Source: Streptosporangiaceae bacterium (GTDB lineage Bacteria > Actinomycetota > Actinomycetes > Streptosporangiales > Streptosporangiaceae). Taken from it: DNA of 14,015 nucleotides. Under the pieces are notes generated by a model. The model made no database searches, was not told the origin of the DNA, and saw only the letters and a list, made by a program, of their open reading frames with translations. Both the position numbers and the translations under genes were made by a program. Positions 5,606 to 14,015 of this stretch are shown here, one piece after another. Within the stretch, counting starts at the first letter, position 1, and every line of letters starts with the position of its first letter. The DNA lies in contig JASHQP010000601.1 in the NCBI GenBank assembly GCA_030039095.1, positions 1-14,015 of the forward strand. Reading direction: 5' to 3'.

Positions 5606-7264
5606 ATGCGCGTCGCGATCGTCGGGGCCGGCGTCGCCGGGCTGGCCACCGCGAAGGTGCTCTGCCAGGCCGGGCACGAGGTCATCGTGTACGACAAGGC
5701 ACCCGACGTCGGCGGCGTGTGGAGCCGCACGCGCCGGTACCCCGGGCTGACCACCCAGAGCCCGAAGGCGCAGTACTCGCTGTCGGACTTCCCGATGCCG
5801 CGGGACTATCCCGAGTGGCCGACCGGCGAGCAGATCCAGGCCTACCTCGCGTCGTACGCCAGCCACTTCGGCCTCGACCCGATGCTGCGCCTGTCGACCG
5901 AGGTGACCGCCGCGCAGCCGGTCCCCGACGGCGGCTGGGCCGTCACCGCGGCCGGTACCGCCGGCTCTGCCGGCCCCGTCAGCACTGCCGGCTCTGCCGG
6001 CCCCGTCAGCACGGTGGAGCACGTCGACAAGCTCGTCGTCGCCAACGGGGTGTTCTGCGAGCCCGCGGTTCCGGGTTATCCGGGCGAGGCCGAGTTCACC
6101 GCGGCCGGCGGGCAGCTGCTCGCGGGCACGGAACTGCACGACGCGGAACAGGCCCGGGGCAAGCGTGTGCTGGTCGTCGGGTACGGCAAGTCCGCCTGCG
6201 ACGTCACGGTGCCGGTCAGCGAGGTCGCGGCCAGCACCGACGTGATCGCCCGGCACCTGCTGTGGAAGGTGCCGCGCCGCATCGGCGGCGTCGTCAACTT
6301 CAAGCTGCTGCTGCTGACGCGCATGGGCGAGGCTCTGTTCAGGTACCTGCGCCCGCGTGGCGTGGAGAAGTTCCTGCACGGCCCCGGCAACGGCGTGCGC
6401 GGCCGGATGGTCAACTCGATCGGCACGGCCTCGGTCCGCCAGTTCGGGCTGAAGCGGCTCGCGCTGGTGCCGCCGGGGCAGATGGAGGACATCGTGCGCG
6501 GCGCGATCGGGCTCGCCACCGAGGGCTTCTTCGAGGGCGTCGAGGCCGGCTCGATCGTCGTGCATCCCGGCCGGACCATCGCCCGGCTGCTGGCCGACGG
6601 CACTGTGCCGGCCGAAGGTGCGGTGCCGGCCGACGGCACTGTGCTGGCCAAAGGTGCGGTGCCGGCCGAAGGTGCGGTGCCGGCCGCCGAGCTCGACGAC
6701 GGCACGCGGCTTCCCGCCGACCTCATCGTCTGCGCGACCGGGTTCACCCAGGGCGTCCCGTTCCTGCCCGCAAGCGTGACCGCGCGGCTGCTCGACGAGC
6801 GCGGCAACTTCATGCTCTACCGCCAGATCCGCCCGGTCAGCGTCGCCGACCTGTACTTCAACGGGTACAACTCCTCGTTCTTCAGCCCGCTCAACGCCGA
6901 GATGGCGGCGGTCTGGATCGCCGCGGACGTGGCCGGCGCGGTCGCGCTGCCGGACCCGCAGGCGATGCGCCGGCAGGTCGCCGACCAGCTCGCGTTCATG
7001 GACGACGCCACCGACATCCACCACTGCCGCGGAGGGAAGATCATCCCGTTCTCGCTGCACAACGTCGATGAGGTGCTCGGCGATCTGCACGTCAACATCA
7101 GCGCGGCCGTCCGGGCGTCGCACTGGCTCGTGCCGGTCGACCCCGCGGCGTACCGCCGGGTCACGCCAGCGGTCCTCGCACGGCTGCCCCGAGACGATTC
7201 CGCCGCCGGTTCCGCGGTGGCCGCCGCGCCCGAGCCGGTACCCGGCCCAGCGCCCGCCGCTTAG
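5606..7264 (+). CDS. FMO/Baeyer-Villiger-like FAD-dependent monooxygenase
   Basis: A 552-residue flavoprotein. The FAD-binding Rossmann motif GAGVAG is at residues 7-12. GGVWSRTRRYPGL and QYSLSDFPMP follow, as in flavin-containing monooxygenases. A second nucleotide motif, GYGKSA (192-197), should bind NADPH, and CATGF (376-380) is the usual late ATG motif. The FMO/BVMO fingerprint FxGxxxHxxx(Y/W) is degenerate: GTELHDAEQ keeps Gly and His178 but lacks both aromatic positions. Such enzymes insert oxygen next to a ketone or oxidise N/S atoms, using NADPH and O2. Two in-frame tandem repeats (residues 118-135 and 331-360) lengthen the protein, and the C-terminal 20 residues are Ala/Pro-rich. The ATG follows a GAGGTGAG inside the end of the cupin gene. 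Substrate is unknown. Confidence 0.88.
   Translation: MRVAIVGAGVAGLATAKVLCQAGHEVIVYDKAPDVGGVWSRTRRYPGLTTQSPKAQYSLSDFPMPRDYPEWPTGEQIQAYLASYASHFGLDPMLRLSTEVTAAQPVPDGGWAVTAAGTAGSAGPVSTAGSAGPVSTVEHVDKLVVANGVFCEPAVPGYPGEAEFTAAGGQLLAGTELHDAEQARGKRVLVVGYGKSACDVTVPVSEVAASTDVIARHLLWKVPRRIGGVVNFKLLLLTRMGEALFRYLRPRGVEKFLHGPGNGVRGRMVNSIGTASVRQFGLKRLALVPPGQMEDIVRGAIGLATEGFFEGVEAGSIVVHPGRTIARLLADGTVPAEGAVPADGTVLAKGAVPAEGAVPAAELDDGTRLPADLIVCATGFTQGVPFLPASVTARLLDERGNFMLYRQIRPVSVADLYFNGYNSSFFSPLNAEMAAVWIAADVAGAVALPDPQAMRRQVADQLAFMDDATDIHHCRGGKIIPFSLHNVDEVLGDLHVNISAAVRASHWLVPVDPAAYRRVTPAVLARLPRDDSAAGSAVAAAPEPVPGPAPAA
5957..6010 (+). repeat. 27-bp tandem repeat, two copies, in the monooxygenase gene
   Basis: Two 27-base units (5957-5983, 5984-6010) differ at one base and encode TAGSAGPVS twice (residues 118-135). 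The length is a multiple of three, so the reading frame is kept. The position, between a beta strand and VEHVDKLVVANG, suggests a surface loop. Confidence 0.9.
6596..6685 (+). repeat. 18-bp tandem repeat, five copies, in the monooxygenase gene
   Basis: Five 18-base units encode the hexapeptide pattern (D/E/K)G(T/A)V(P/L)A over residues 331-360. Units 1-2 and 3-4 also form a 36-base higher-order repeat (DGTVPAEGAVPA, then DGTVLAKGAVPA), followed by one more EGAVPA. It lies just before AELDDGTRLPADLIVCATGF, where related enzymes have a short turn. Confidence 0.92.
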
Positions 7265-7553
7265 GCGCGCCGGCCAGGGCGTGTCCCGCGGATCTTGACA
7301 TGCGCCATAGTGTCGCCGGCCCGTAGCTGTCGCTCTAGCAGCAGCAACGGGCCGGCGACCCTACTGCACCCCGCCGGGCCGCGCGGCAGGATGCCCGGAA
7401 TACCTGATATGCCGGTTTTCAATGAGCTGGCTTCACCGATTCTGGTCAGCAAGCGAGTTCCGGCTCGACGCATATGGCCTTTTTGGTACGTCCGCATTTA
7501 CGCCGGCGAAGCCACAGCCGGCCGGCGACCCTCCGATCATCTACGGAACACGG
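7265..7553. other. Gene-free spacer between convergent genes
   Basis: This 289-base gap separates the plus-strand monooxygenase and the minus-strand SIP gene. The left half holds the long inverted repeat listed separately. The right half (about 7391-7510) is visibly less GC-rich than the flanks. Short reading frames exist on both strands, but none shows a convincing ribosome binding site, codon pattern or known motif. I see no gene here. Confidence 0.6.
7308..7363. terminator. Long inverted repeat, probable bidirectional terminator
   Basis: The arms GTCGCCGGCCCGT (7312-7324) and ACGGGCCGGCGAC (7347-7359) are perfectly complementary over 13 bp. After one mismatch (7311/7360) they extend by three more pairs (TAG/CTA). 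The loop also contains a GCTG/CAGC pairing (7326-7329 with 7342-7345). The element sits 43 bases after the monooxygenase stop, between two convergent genes. There is no clear U-tract, which is common for terminators in GC-rich actinobacteria. Confidence 0.65.
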
Positions 7554-8297
7554 CTAGTCGAGCCCGCGTTTGCCGGGAGTCCAGAACGGCTTGGTAACGA
7601 CGGCCCGCCGTGGCCAGCGCCGTTCGGTGACCAGGTACCTGCGAAGCATCTGGATGGTCCTGGCCTCTCCGGCCAGGTACGCGACGCCCGGCTCGCTGGG
7701 CAGCTCGAGCCGGGCAACCGCGTCGAGCAGGGTTTGTGAGCTGGCCGCGGACCGGCCGTTGCGGTACTGCCAGCGCAGCGGCCGGTCGAGCGGCAGGCGG
7801 TCGCCGGTCTCGCCGGCCTCGATGACGCCGTAGACGCGGGCGCCAGGCGGCAGGGCGCGCAGCATTGGCCCGAAGGCAACGGCGGCAGTCTCGTCCCCGG
7901 CGAAGACGTGATACGCGCAATCGTGCAGCACAAACGACCCTTGCGGCGCGGAGAAGCTGACGAGATCCCCGGCCCGCAGCTGGCGTGCCCACCCGACGCC
8001 AGGGCCGCCGTTGTCGTGGTCCAGCACGCACAGCTCGATGCCGTCGTCGTGCTGCCAGACCGAGTAGGTGCGCAGCATGTCCCCCGGCCGCAGCCAGCTG
8101 CGCGGCTGCAGCATGTCGGCGACGTGCACCCGTACGTGCTGGCCAGGGATCCAGGCCAGGCCGGGGATGGAGTCTGACTCGATCCGGATCCGCAGCATCC
8201 GCCGTGCTATCGGGTCGATCTGCGTCACCGTGCCGGTCACGAAGAACCGGTCGCGGAGCCTGTCGCGCGCGCTGCGTGTGCCGGAGGCTGCTGACAT
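7554..8297 (-). CDS. Siderophore-interacting protein (SIP) family flavoreductase
   Basis: A 247-residue protein. The N-terminal half is a ferredoxin-reductase-like FAD-binding barrel with the flavin motif RTYS at residues 76-79. The C-terminal half is the NAD(P)H-binding SIP domain (FAGDETA, LAGEARTIQMLRRYL) and ends in KPFWTPGKRGLD; the WxxGKxG ending is characteristic of this family. Family members reduce ferric-siderophore complexes in the cytoplasm to release iron. No siderophore synthesis or transport gene is in the window, so iron release is inferred from the family only; a general flavin-dependent reductase is the alternative. The ATG at 8295-8297 has no Shine-Dalgarno, but a promoter is placed so that the transcript would begin at or just before the ATG. 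Confidence 0.9.
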   Translation of the reverse strand: MSAASGTRSARDRLRDRFFVTGTVTQIDPIARRMLRIRIESDSIPGLAWIPGQHVRVHVADMLQPRSWLRPGDMLRTYSVWQHDDGIELCVLDHDNGGPGVGWARQLRAGDLVSFSAPQGSFVLHDCAYHVFAGDETAAVAFGPMLRALPPGARVYGVIEAGETGDRLPLDRPLRWQYRNGRSAASSQTLLDAVARLELPSEPGVAYLAGEARTIQMLRRYLVTERRWPRRAVVTKPFWTPGKRGLD

Positions 8298-8303
8298 GGA
8301 ATC

Positions 8304-8332
8304 AAGATATAACTCGAGTTCCGCATGATCAA
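8304..8332 (-). promoter_or_regulatory. Leaderless-type promoter with internal palindrome for the SIP gene
   Basis: Read on the minus strand, TTGATC (forward 8327-8332) and TATCTT (forward 8304-8309) are spaced by 17 bases and match the -35 and -10 consensus at four positions each. The -10 box ends only 6 bases before the ATG, which fits a leaderless mRNA. The spacer contains a perfect 10-bp palindrome, AACTCGAGTT (8311-8320), at a place where a bound repressor would block RNA polymerase. A TetR-type repressor is a reasonable guess. Confidence 0.5.
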
Positions 8333-8346
8333 GGTCTGCCCGGTTG

Positions 8347-8374
8347 CCGGCGCGGGCGCCGGGGCCCGCGCCGG
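8347..8374 (+). promoter_or_regulatory. GC-rich hairpin in the leader region of the P-type ATPase gene
   Basis: The arms CCGGCGCGGGC (8347-8357) and GCCCGCGCCGG (8364-8374) are perfectly complementary over 11 bp with a 6-base loop. A further copy of CCGGCGCGGG follows at about 8392-8401 and could pair with the right arm instead. It lies between divergent genes, 101 bases before the ATPase start, so it may be a leader structure. No run of T follows it. Confidence 0.5.
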
Positions 8375-8475
8375 GTGGCCCGCAGGTCTACCCGGCGCGG
8401 GTGATGTGCGGCCGGCCGCTCTGCGTCAGCCTGCGCTCAGGGACACGGCCGTGGGCCGCCGGGAGGGAGTGACCT

Positions 8476-11220
<2,745 letters not shown>

Positions 11221-11826
11221 GACCTGCGATGGCCTCGGCCAGGCGTTCGGCCGTGCGCTCCGCGGGAGCGGTCGGCAGCACCATGTGACTGACCACGAGC
11301 CGCACGATCGACTCCGCGGCGAACGCCCCCTGCTCGGCACTGATCCCCGGCAGGTGCTCGAGCGCCCACTCGTGCAGGACAGCCGTGGCCGAGGTCAGCA
11401 CCTTCTCCGCCCGTGTGGTCAGGAACGGCAGCAGGGCGTCGGGGCCATCGCGCGTTCCGGCCAGGACGGATCTGATCAGCGGGTCACCCGCGGCGTCCCG
11501 GAGCACGTACAGGATCGCGGCGTACGCGCCGGCCCGCACGTCGTCGCCGTGCGCGAACAGGCTGGCGCGCACGCCGGCGATGAACCGCCCGGCCTCCCGC
11601 TGCGCGAGAGCCTCGGCCAGCCCGGCCTTGGTGTCGAACTCGTTGTAAACGGTCTGCCGGCTGACCCCGGTCTTCGCGGCGACCTGTGCCATGCGCACGT
11701 TGTCCCAGCCGTGAACGATCGTCAGTTCCCGTGCCGCATCGATGATCGTGTCGCGCAGGCGCTGGCGCGCGACGTCGCGGTACCCGGGTGGACTGGCCAT
11801 CAGGCACGGAGTCTAACCCTGAGGCT

Positions 11827-11855
11827 ACTTTACAATATCTATATATTTGTAAAGT
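11827..11855. promoter_or_regulatory. AT-rich inverted repeat, probable TetR operator
   Basis: Arms ACTTTACAA (11827-11835) and TTGTAAAGT (11847-11855) are perfectly complementary over 9 bp around an 11-base A/T-rich centre. It lies midway between the divergent TetR and alkB genes, in the most AT-rich stretch of the window. Its right arm contains the likely -35 box of alkB, so a bound repressor would block that promoter. Confidence 0.65.
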
Positions 11856-11875
11856 TACTGGACATCTGAGATAGT
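11847..11875 (+). promoter_or_regulatory. Candidate alkB promoter
   Basis: TTGTAA (11847-11852) and GATAGT (11870-11875) are separated by 17 bases and match the -35 and -10 consensus at four positions each. The -35 box lies within the inverted repeat. A leader of about 40 bases would then carry the ribosome binding site. Confidence 0.5.
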
Positions 11876-11891
11876 TGTGTCCACCACGCTG

Positions 11892-11918
11892 ACCGGAGGA
11901 ACCGGAAGAACCGGAGGC
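11892..11918 (+). repeat. Threefold 9-bp Shine-Dalgarno-like repeat before alkB
   Basis: The units accggagga, accggaaga and accggaggc follow one another directly. The third contains GGAGG (11913-11917), five bases before the GTG start, and the first contains a second good GGAGGA. Only the third is well placed for initiation. Confidence 0.75.
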
Positions 11919-11922
11919 TGAC

Positions 11923-13113
11923 GTGGACAAGCCGCTCACCGCCGTCGCCTGGCGCGACCCCCACAAGTACGCCTGGCCCCTCGCCCTCCTCGTGCCGGCG
12001 CTGCCCTTCACGGGTTTCGCCGTCTGGCACGCAGCCGGCGGCGCCGCCTGGGCCTGGTGGATCACCCCGGTTGCCGTGTTCGGCCTGGTCCCAGTCCTGG
12101 ACATGGTCCGCGGCGACGACCGGACCAACCCTCCGGAGGAGATCGCCGAGCGGCTGCAGCAGGTCCCGTACTACCGGTGGCTCACCTACCTTTACCTGCC
12201 CGCGCAGTACGCCGCGCTGGTGGTGTGCTGCGGCGTCTGGGCTCAGGGCGGCCTCGGCGTGGCCGCTATGGCCGGGCTGGTGCTCACGGTCGGCATCGTC
12301 AACGGCATCGCGATCAACACCGCGCACGAACTCGGGCACAAGCGGGAAGCCGCCGAGCGGTGGCTCTCCAAGATCGCCCTGGCGCCGACCGGCTACGGGC
12401 ACTTCTACGTGGAGCACAACCGCGGCCATCACGTCCGCGTCGCCACGCCCGAGGACCCAGCCAGCGCCCGGATCGGGGAGAGCTTCTGGGAGTTCTGGCC
12501 GCGCACGGTGCTGGGCAGCCTGCGGTCGGCGTGGCGGCTGGAGACCCGCCGGTTCCGCATCCGCTCGCGCTCCCCGTGGACCTGGCACAACCACATCCTG
12601 AACGCGTGGGCGATGACCGCCGTGCTCGCGGCGTGCCTGGTCGCGGCGTTCGGCCTGCGGACGGTCCCGTTCCTGATCCTCCAGGGCGTCGTCGGGTTCT
12701 CGCTGCTCGAGGCCGTGAATTACCTGGAGCACTACGGCCTGGCCCGGCAGCGCACCACCGTCACCCGGTACGAGAAGGTCACTCCGCGGCACAGCTGGAA
12801 CAGCGACCGGGTCGTCACCAACATCTTCCTGTTCCAGCTTCAGCGGCACAGCGATCATCACGCCAACCCGCTGCGCCGCTACCAGGCGCTGCGCAGCTTC
12901 GACGAGTCCCCGCAGCTGCCCGCCGGGTACGCCACGATGGTGGTCGCCGCGCTCCTCACCCCGCTGTGGCGGCGCGTCATGGACCCGAGGGTGCTGGCCC
13001 ACTACGGCGGTGACCTGTCCCTCGCCAACGTCCATCCCCGCGCAGCGGAGCGGCTGCGCGAGCGCTACCCGGGGCCGGCGGCCACGACCCGGACCGTAAC
13101 AGCCCCACGGTGA
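11923..13113 (+). CDS. alkB: AlkB-family membrane alkane 1-monooxygenase
   Basis: A 396-residue integral membrane non-haem di-iron hydroxylase. All histidine boxes are present: HELGHK (His135, His139), EHNRGHH (His165, 169, 170) and LQRHSDHH (His309, 312, 313), as well as the AlkB signature NYLEHYGL (His270). Hydrophobic segments lie before box 1 and between boxes 2 and 3. The enzyme hydroxylates the terminal carbon of n-alkanes using O2 and electrons from rubredoxin. Rubredoxin and rubredoxin reductase genes often follow alkB in actinobacteria, but none is here and there is no C-terminal rubredoxin fusion. The start is the GTG at 11923 with GGAGG five bases upstream. The divergent TetR gene and the intervening inverted repeat suggest substrate-responsive repression. 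Its stop is 7 bases from the stop of the convergent ROK gene. Confidence 0.95.
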   Translation: MDKPLTAVAWRDPHKYAWPLALLVPALPFTGFAVWHAAGGAAWAWWITPVAVFGLVPVLDMVRGDDRTNPPEEIAERLQQVPYYRWLTYLYLPAQYAALVVCCGVWAQGGLGVAAMAGLVLTVGIVNGIAINTAHELGHKREAAERWLSKIALAPTGYGHFYVEHNRGHHVRVATPEDPASARIGESFWEFWPRTVLGSLRSAWRLETRRFRIRSRSPWTWHNHILNAWAMTAVLAACLVAAFGLRTVPFLILQGVVGFSLLEAVNYLEHYGLARQRTTVTRYEKVTPRHSWNSDRVVTNIFLFQLQRHSDHHANPLRRYQALRSFDESPQLPAGYATMVVAALLTPLWRRVMDPRVLAHYGGDLSLANVHPRAAERLRERYPGPAATTRTVTAPR

Positions 13114-13120
13114 CCCGCCG

Positions 13121-14015
13121 TCACAGCTTCCTGATCTTCTCGATGCTGGCCGGCTCCCAGCCCTGTCCGGCGTTCAGGACGGCGGGGTTGTCCAGAACGG
13201 GCTGCCAGGCAAGCTCGGCCGCCCCGATGAGGCTGCCCTCGTCCAGCACGCACGCCAGCAGCGGCACGCCAGCGCCCCGCCCCCACGGGCTGAGCTCGCC
13301 GACCGCCGCCCGCAGCCGGGCTGGATCCACCTCGAGCAGGTGGCGGTGCAAGCCGCCGAGAAGTATCAGGTCCGGGTTCAGCACGTTGACCAGGCCGGCC
13401 AGGCCCAGCCCGAGGCGCTCGATGAGCCAGGCCGCTGCGGCGCGCACCTCGGGGCTGCGGTCGTAGTCGGTGCGCAGTATGTCGATTGCCTGCTCCAGCA
13501 CGGTCGTCCCCAGGTCCGGAACGCGCCCGGCGGCGTCCAGGAAGCTGAGCGCGTCGGTCTCGACGTTGAGGCAGCCGCGGCTTCCGCACGGGCAGGGACG
13601 GCCCGCCTGGTCGACGCTGACGTGCCCCGCCTCCATGCCGAGCCCGGTGCTGCCGGTGTAGAGCGCGCCGCCGACGACGAGCGCGCCGCCGACCCCGCGG
13701 TGGCCGGTGGCCACGACCAGCAGGTGACCCGCGCCGCGTCCGGCACCGTGCCGGTGCTCGGCGAGCGCGGCGAGGTTGATGTCGTTGTCCGCCCAGCACG
13801 CGAGGGCGGAGCCGCCCGGGCCGGTGATCCCCGCCCGTGCGATCTGCCGGGTAAAGATGCCGCGGATCGGCGTTCCGGTCGGCCAGTCGACGTAGAGCGG
13901 GCTTACCGCGGTGCCGTCGGGCCGGGCCACCGCCGAGGGCACAGCCAGGCCCGCGCCGACGCACCGGCGGCCGGCTCGCCGCAGCAGCCGGGCCGCGGCT
14001 GACGCGACCTGGGAC
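13121..14015 (-). CDS. ROK-family protein (regulator or sugar kinase), N-terminus beyond the window
   Basis: About 298 codons are visible and the frame is open to the right edge; the upstream residues ARLLRRAGRRCVGAGLAVPSAV are clearly ROK-like, so a start at 13942 would be artificial. Family features are present: the ADNDINLAALAE segment with the Asp that is catalytic in ROK kinases, the GVGGALVVGGALYTGSTGLGMEAGH glycine-rich region, and the zinc-binding pattern GHVSV...CPCGSRGC. The C-terminal part has VLNPDLILLGG. Regulators of this family carry an N-terminal winged helix and bind sugars; kinases lack it and are about 300-320 residues long. The missing N-terminus decides between them, but the distance from the window edge to the ROK core hints at a longer, regulator-type protein. 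Confidence 0.88.
   Translation of the reverse strand, partial: SQVASAAARLLRRAGRRCVGAGLAVPSAVARPDGTAVSPLYVDWPTGTPIRGIFTRQIARAGITGPGGSALACWADNDINLAALAEHRHGAGRGAGHLLVVATGHRGVGGALVVGGALYTGSTGLGMEAGHVSVDQAGRPCPCGSRGCLNVETDALSFLDAAGRVPDLGTTVLEQAIDILRTDYDRSPEVRAAAAWLIERLGLGLAGLVNVLNPDLILLGGLHRHLLEVDPARLRAAVGELSPWGRGAGVPLLACVLDEGSLIGAAELAWQPVLDNPAVLNAGQGWEPASIEKIRKL

Noticed and set aside
5495..7123. A 542-codon open frame on the minus strand opposite the monooxygenase
   Set aside because: It is low-complexity Arg/His/Val/Gly-rich sequence without motifs, and the plus-strand flavoprotein is clear. The repeated RHRTFGRH-like stretch is only the reverse reading of the 18-bp repeat.
7351..7532. A 12-bp direct repeat GCCGGCGACCCT (7351-7362, 7521-7532) as possible mobile-element ends
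   Set aside because: There is no transposase, no target duplication and the repeat is short and GC-rich, so chance is sufficient.
7295..7739. Short plus-strand frames in the spacer and opposite the SIP gene
   Set aside because: They have no ribosome binding site or family resemblance, and most of their length overlaps the SIP gene in antisense.
11839..13035. A 398-codon open frame on the minus strand opposite alkB
   Set aside because: It shows no motif and is the antisense of the histidine-box protein.
13121..13942. A complete 273-residue ROK protein starting at 13942
   Set aside because: The frame stays open to the edge and the preceding residues (RRCVGAGLAV) belong to the ROK fold, so the start is beyond the window.

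Overview
The window is high-GC DNA (roughly 70%) with GTG starts, tight four-base stop/start overlaps and actinobacterial protein families (an IclR regulator next to catabolic genes, a SIP-type flavoprotein, a three-His-box AlkB with a divergent TetR, a ROK protein). It most likely comes from the chromosome of a soil-type actinobacterium. I saw no tRNA, rRNA, CRISPR array, insertion sequence or phage gene.

Region 1 (1-7264) is an accessory catabolic island. On the minus strand, starting near 4208, four genes are packed end to end: an atypical SDR, a gentisate-dioxygenase-like cupin, an alpha/beta hydrolase of the meta-cleavage-product type, and an extradiol dioxygenase that closely resembles MhpB. 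A 112-base gap follows, then a complete classical SDR, and then the first 39 codons of a protein that may belong to DUF3500. Divergent from the block is an IclR regulator, followed on the plus strand by a canonical small cupin and an FMO/Baeyer-Villiger-like flavin monooxygenase. The simplest reading is an IclR-controlled route in which oxidoreductases prepare a catechol-like ring, the MhpB homologue opens it and the hydrolase splits the product. The ring hydroxylase and the mhpD/E/F-type lower-pathway genes are not in the window. A short motif is shared by the upstream regions of the two minus-strand transcription units.

Region 2 (7265-8475) is a gene-poor spacer with a long inverted repeat that probably terminates transcription from both sides. 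It is followed by a minus-strand siderophore-interacting-protein (SIP) flavoreductase whose promoter appears to be leaderless and to carry a palindrome.

Region 3 (8476-11220) is one large P-type ATPase. Its catalytic domains look intact, but its membrane ion site lacks the residues that bind calcium in SERCA-type pumps.

Region 4 (11168-13113) is a TetR regulator divergent from an AlkB-family alkane hydroxylase, with an AT-rich inverted repeat between them. No rubredoxin gene is nearby. Region 5 (13121-14015) is a ROK-family protein that runs off the right edge.

Points worth a second look are a probable ATC start codon and a replaced YxxxK catalytic pair in the 3435-4208 SDR, two in-frame tandem repeats inside the flavin monooxygenase, the altered ion site of the P-type ATPase, and several unlisted inverted repeats that look like operators or terminators.
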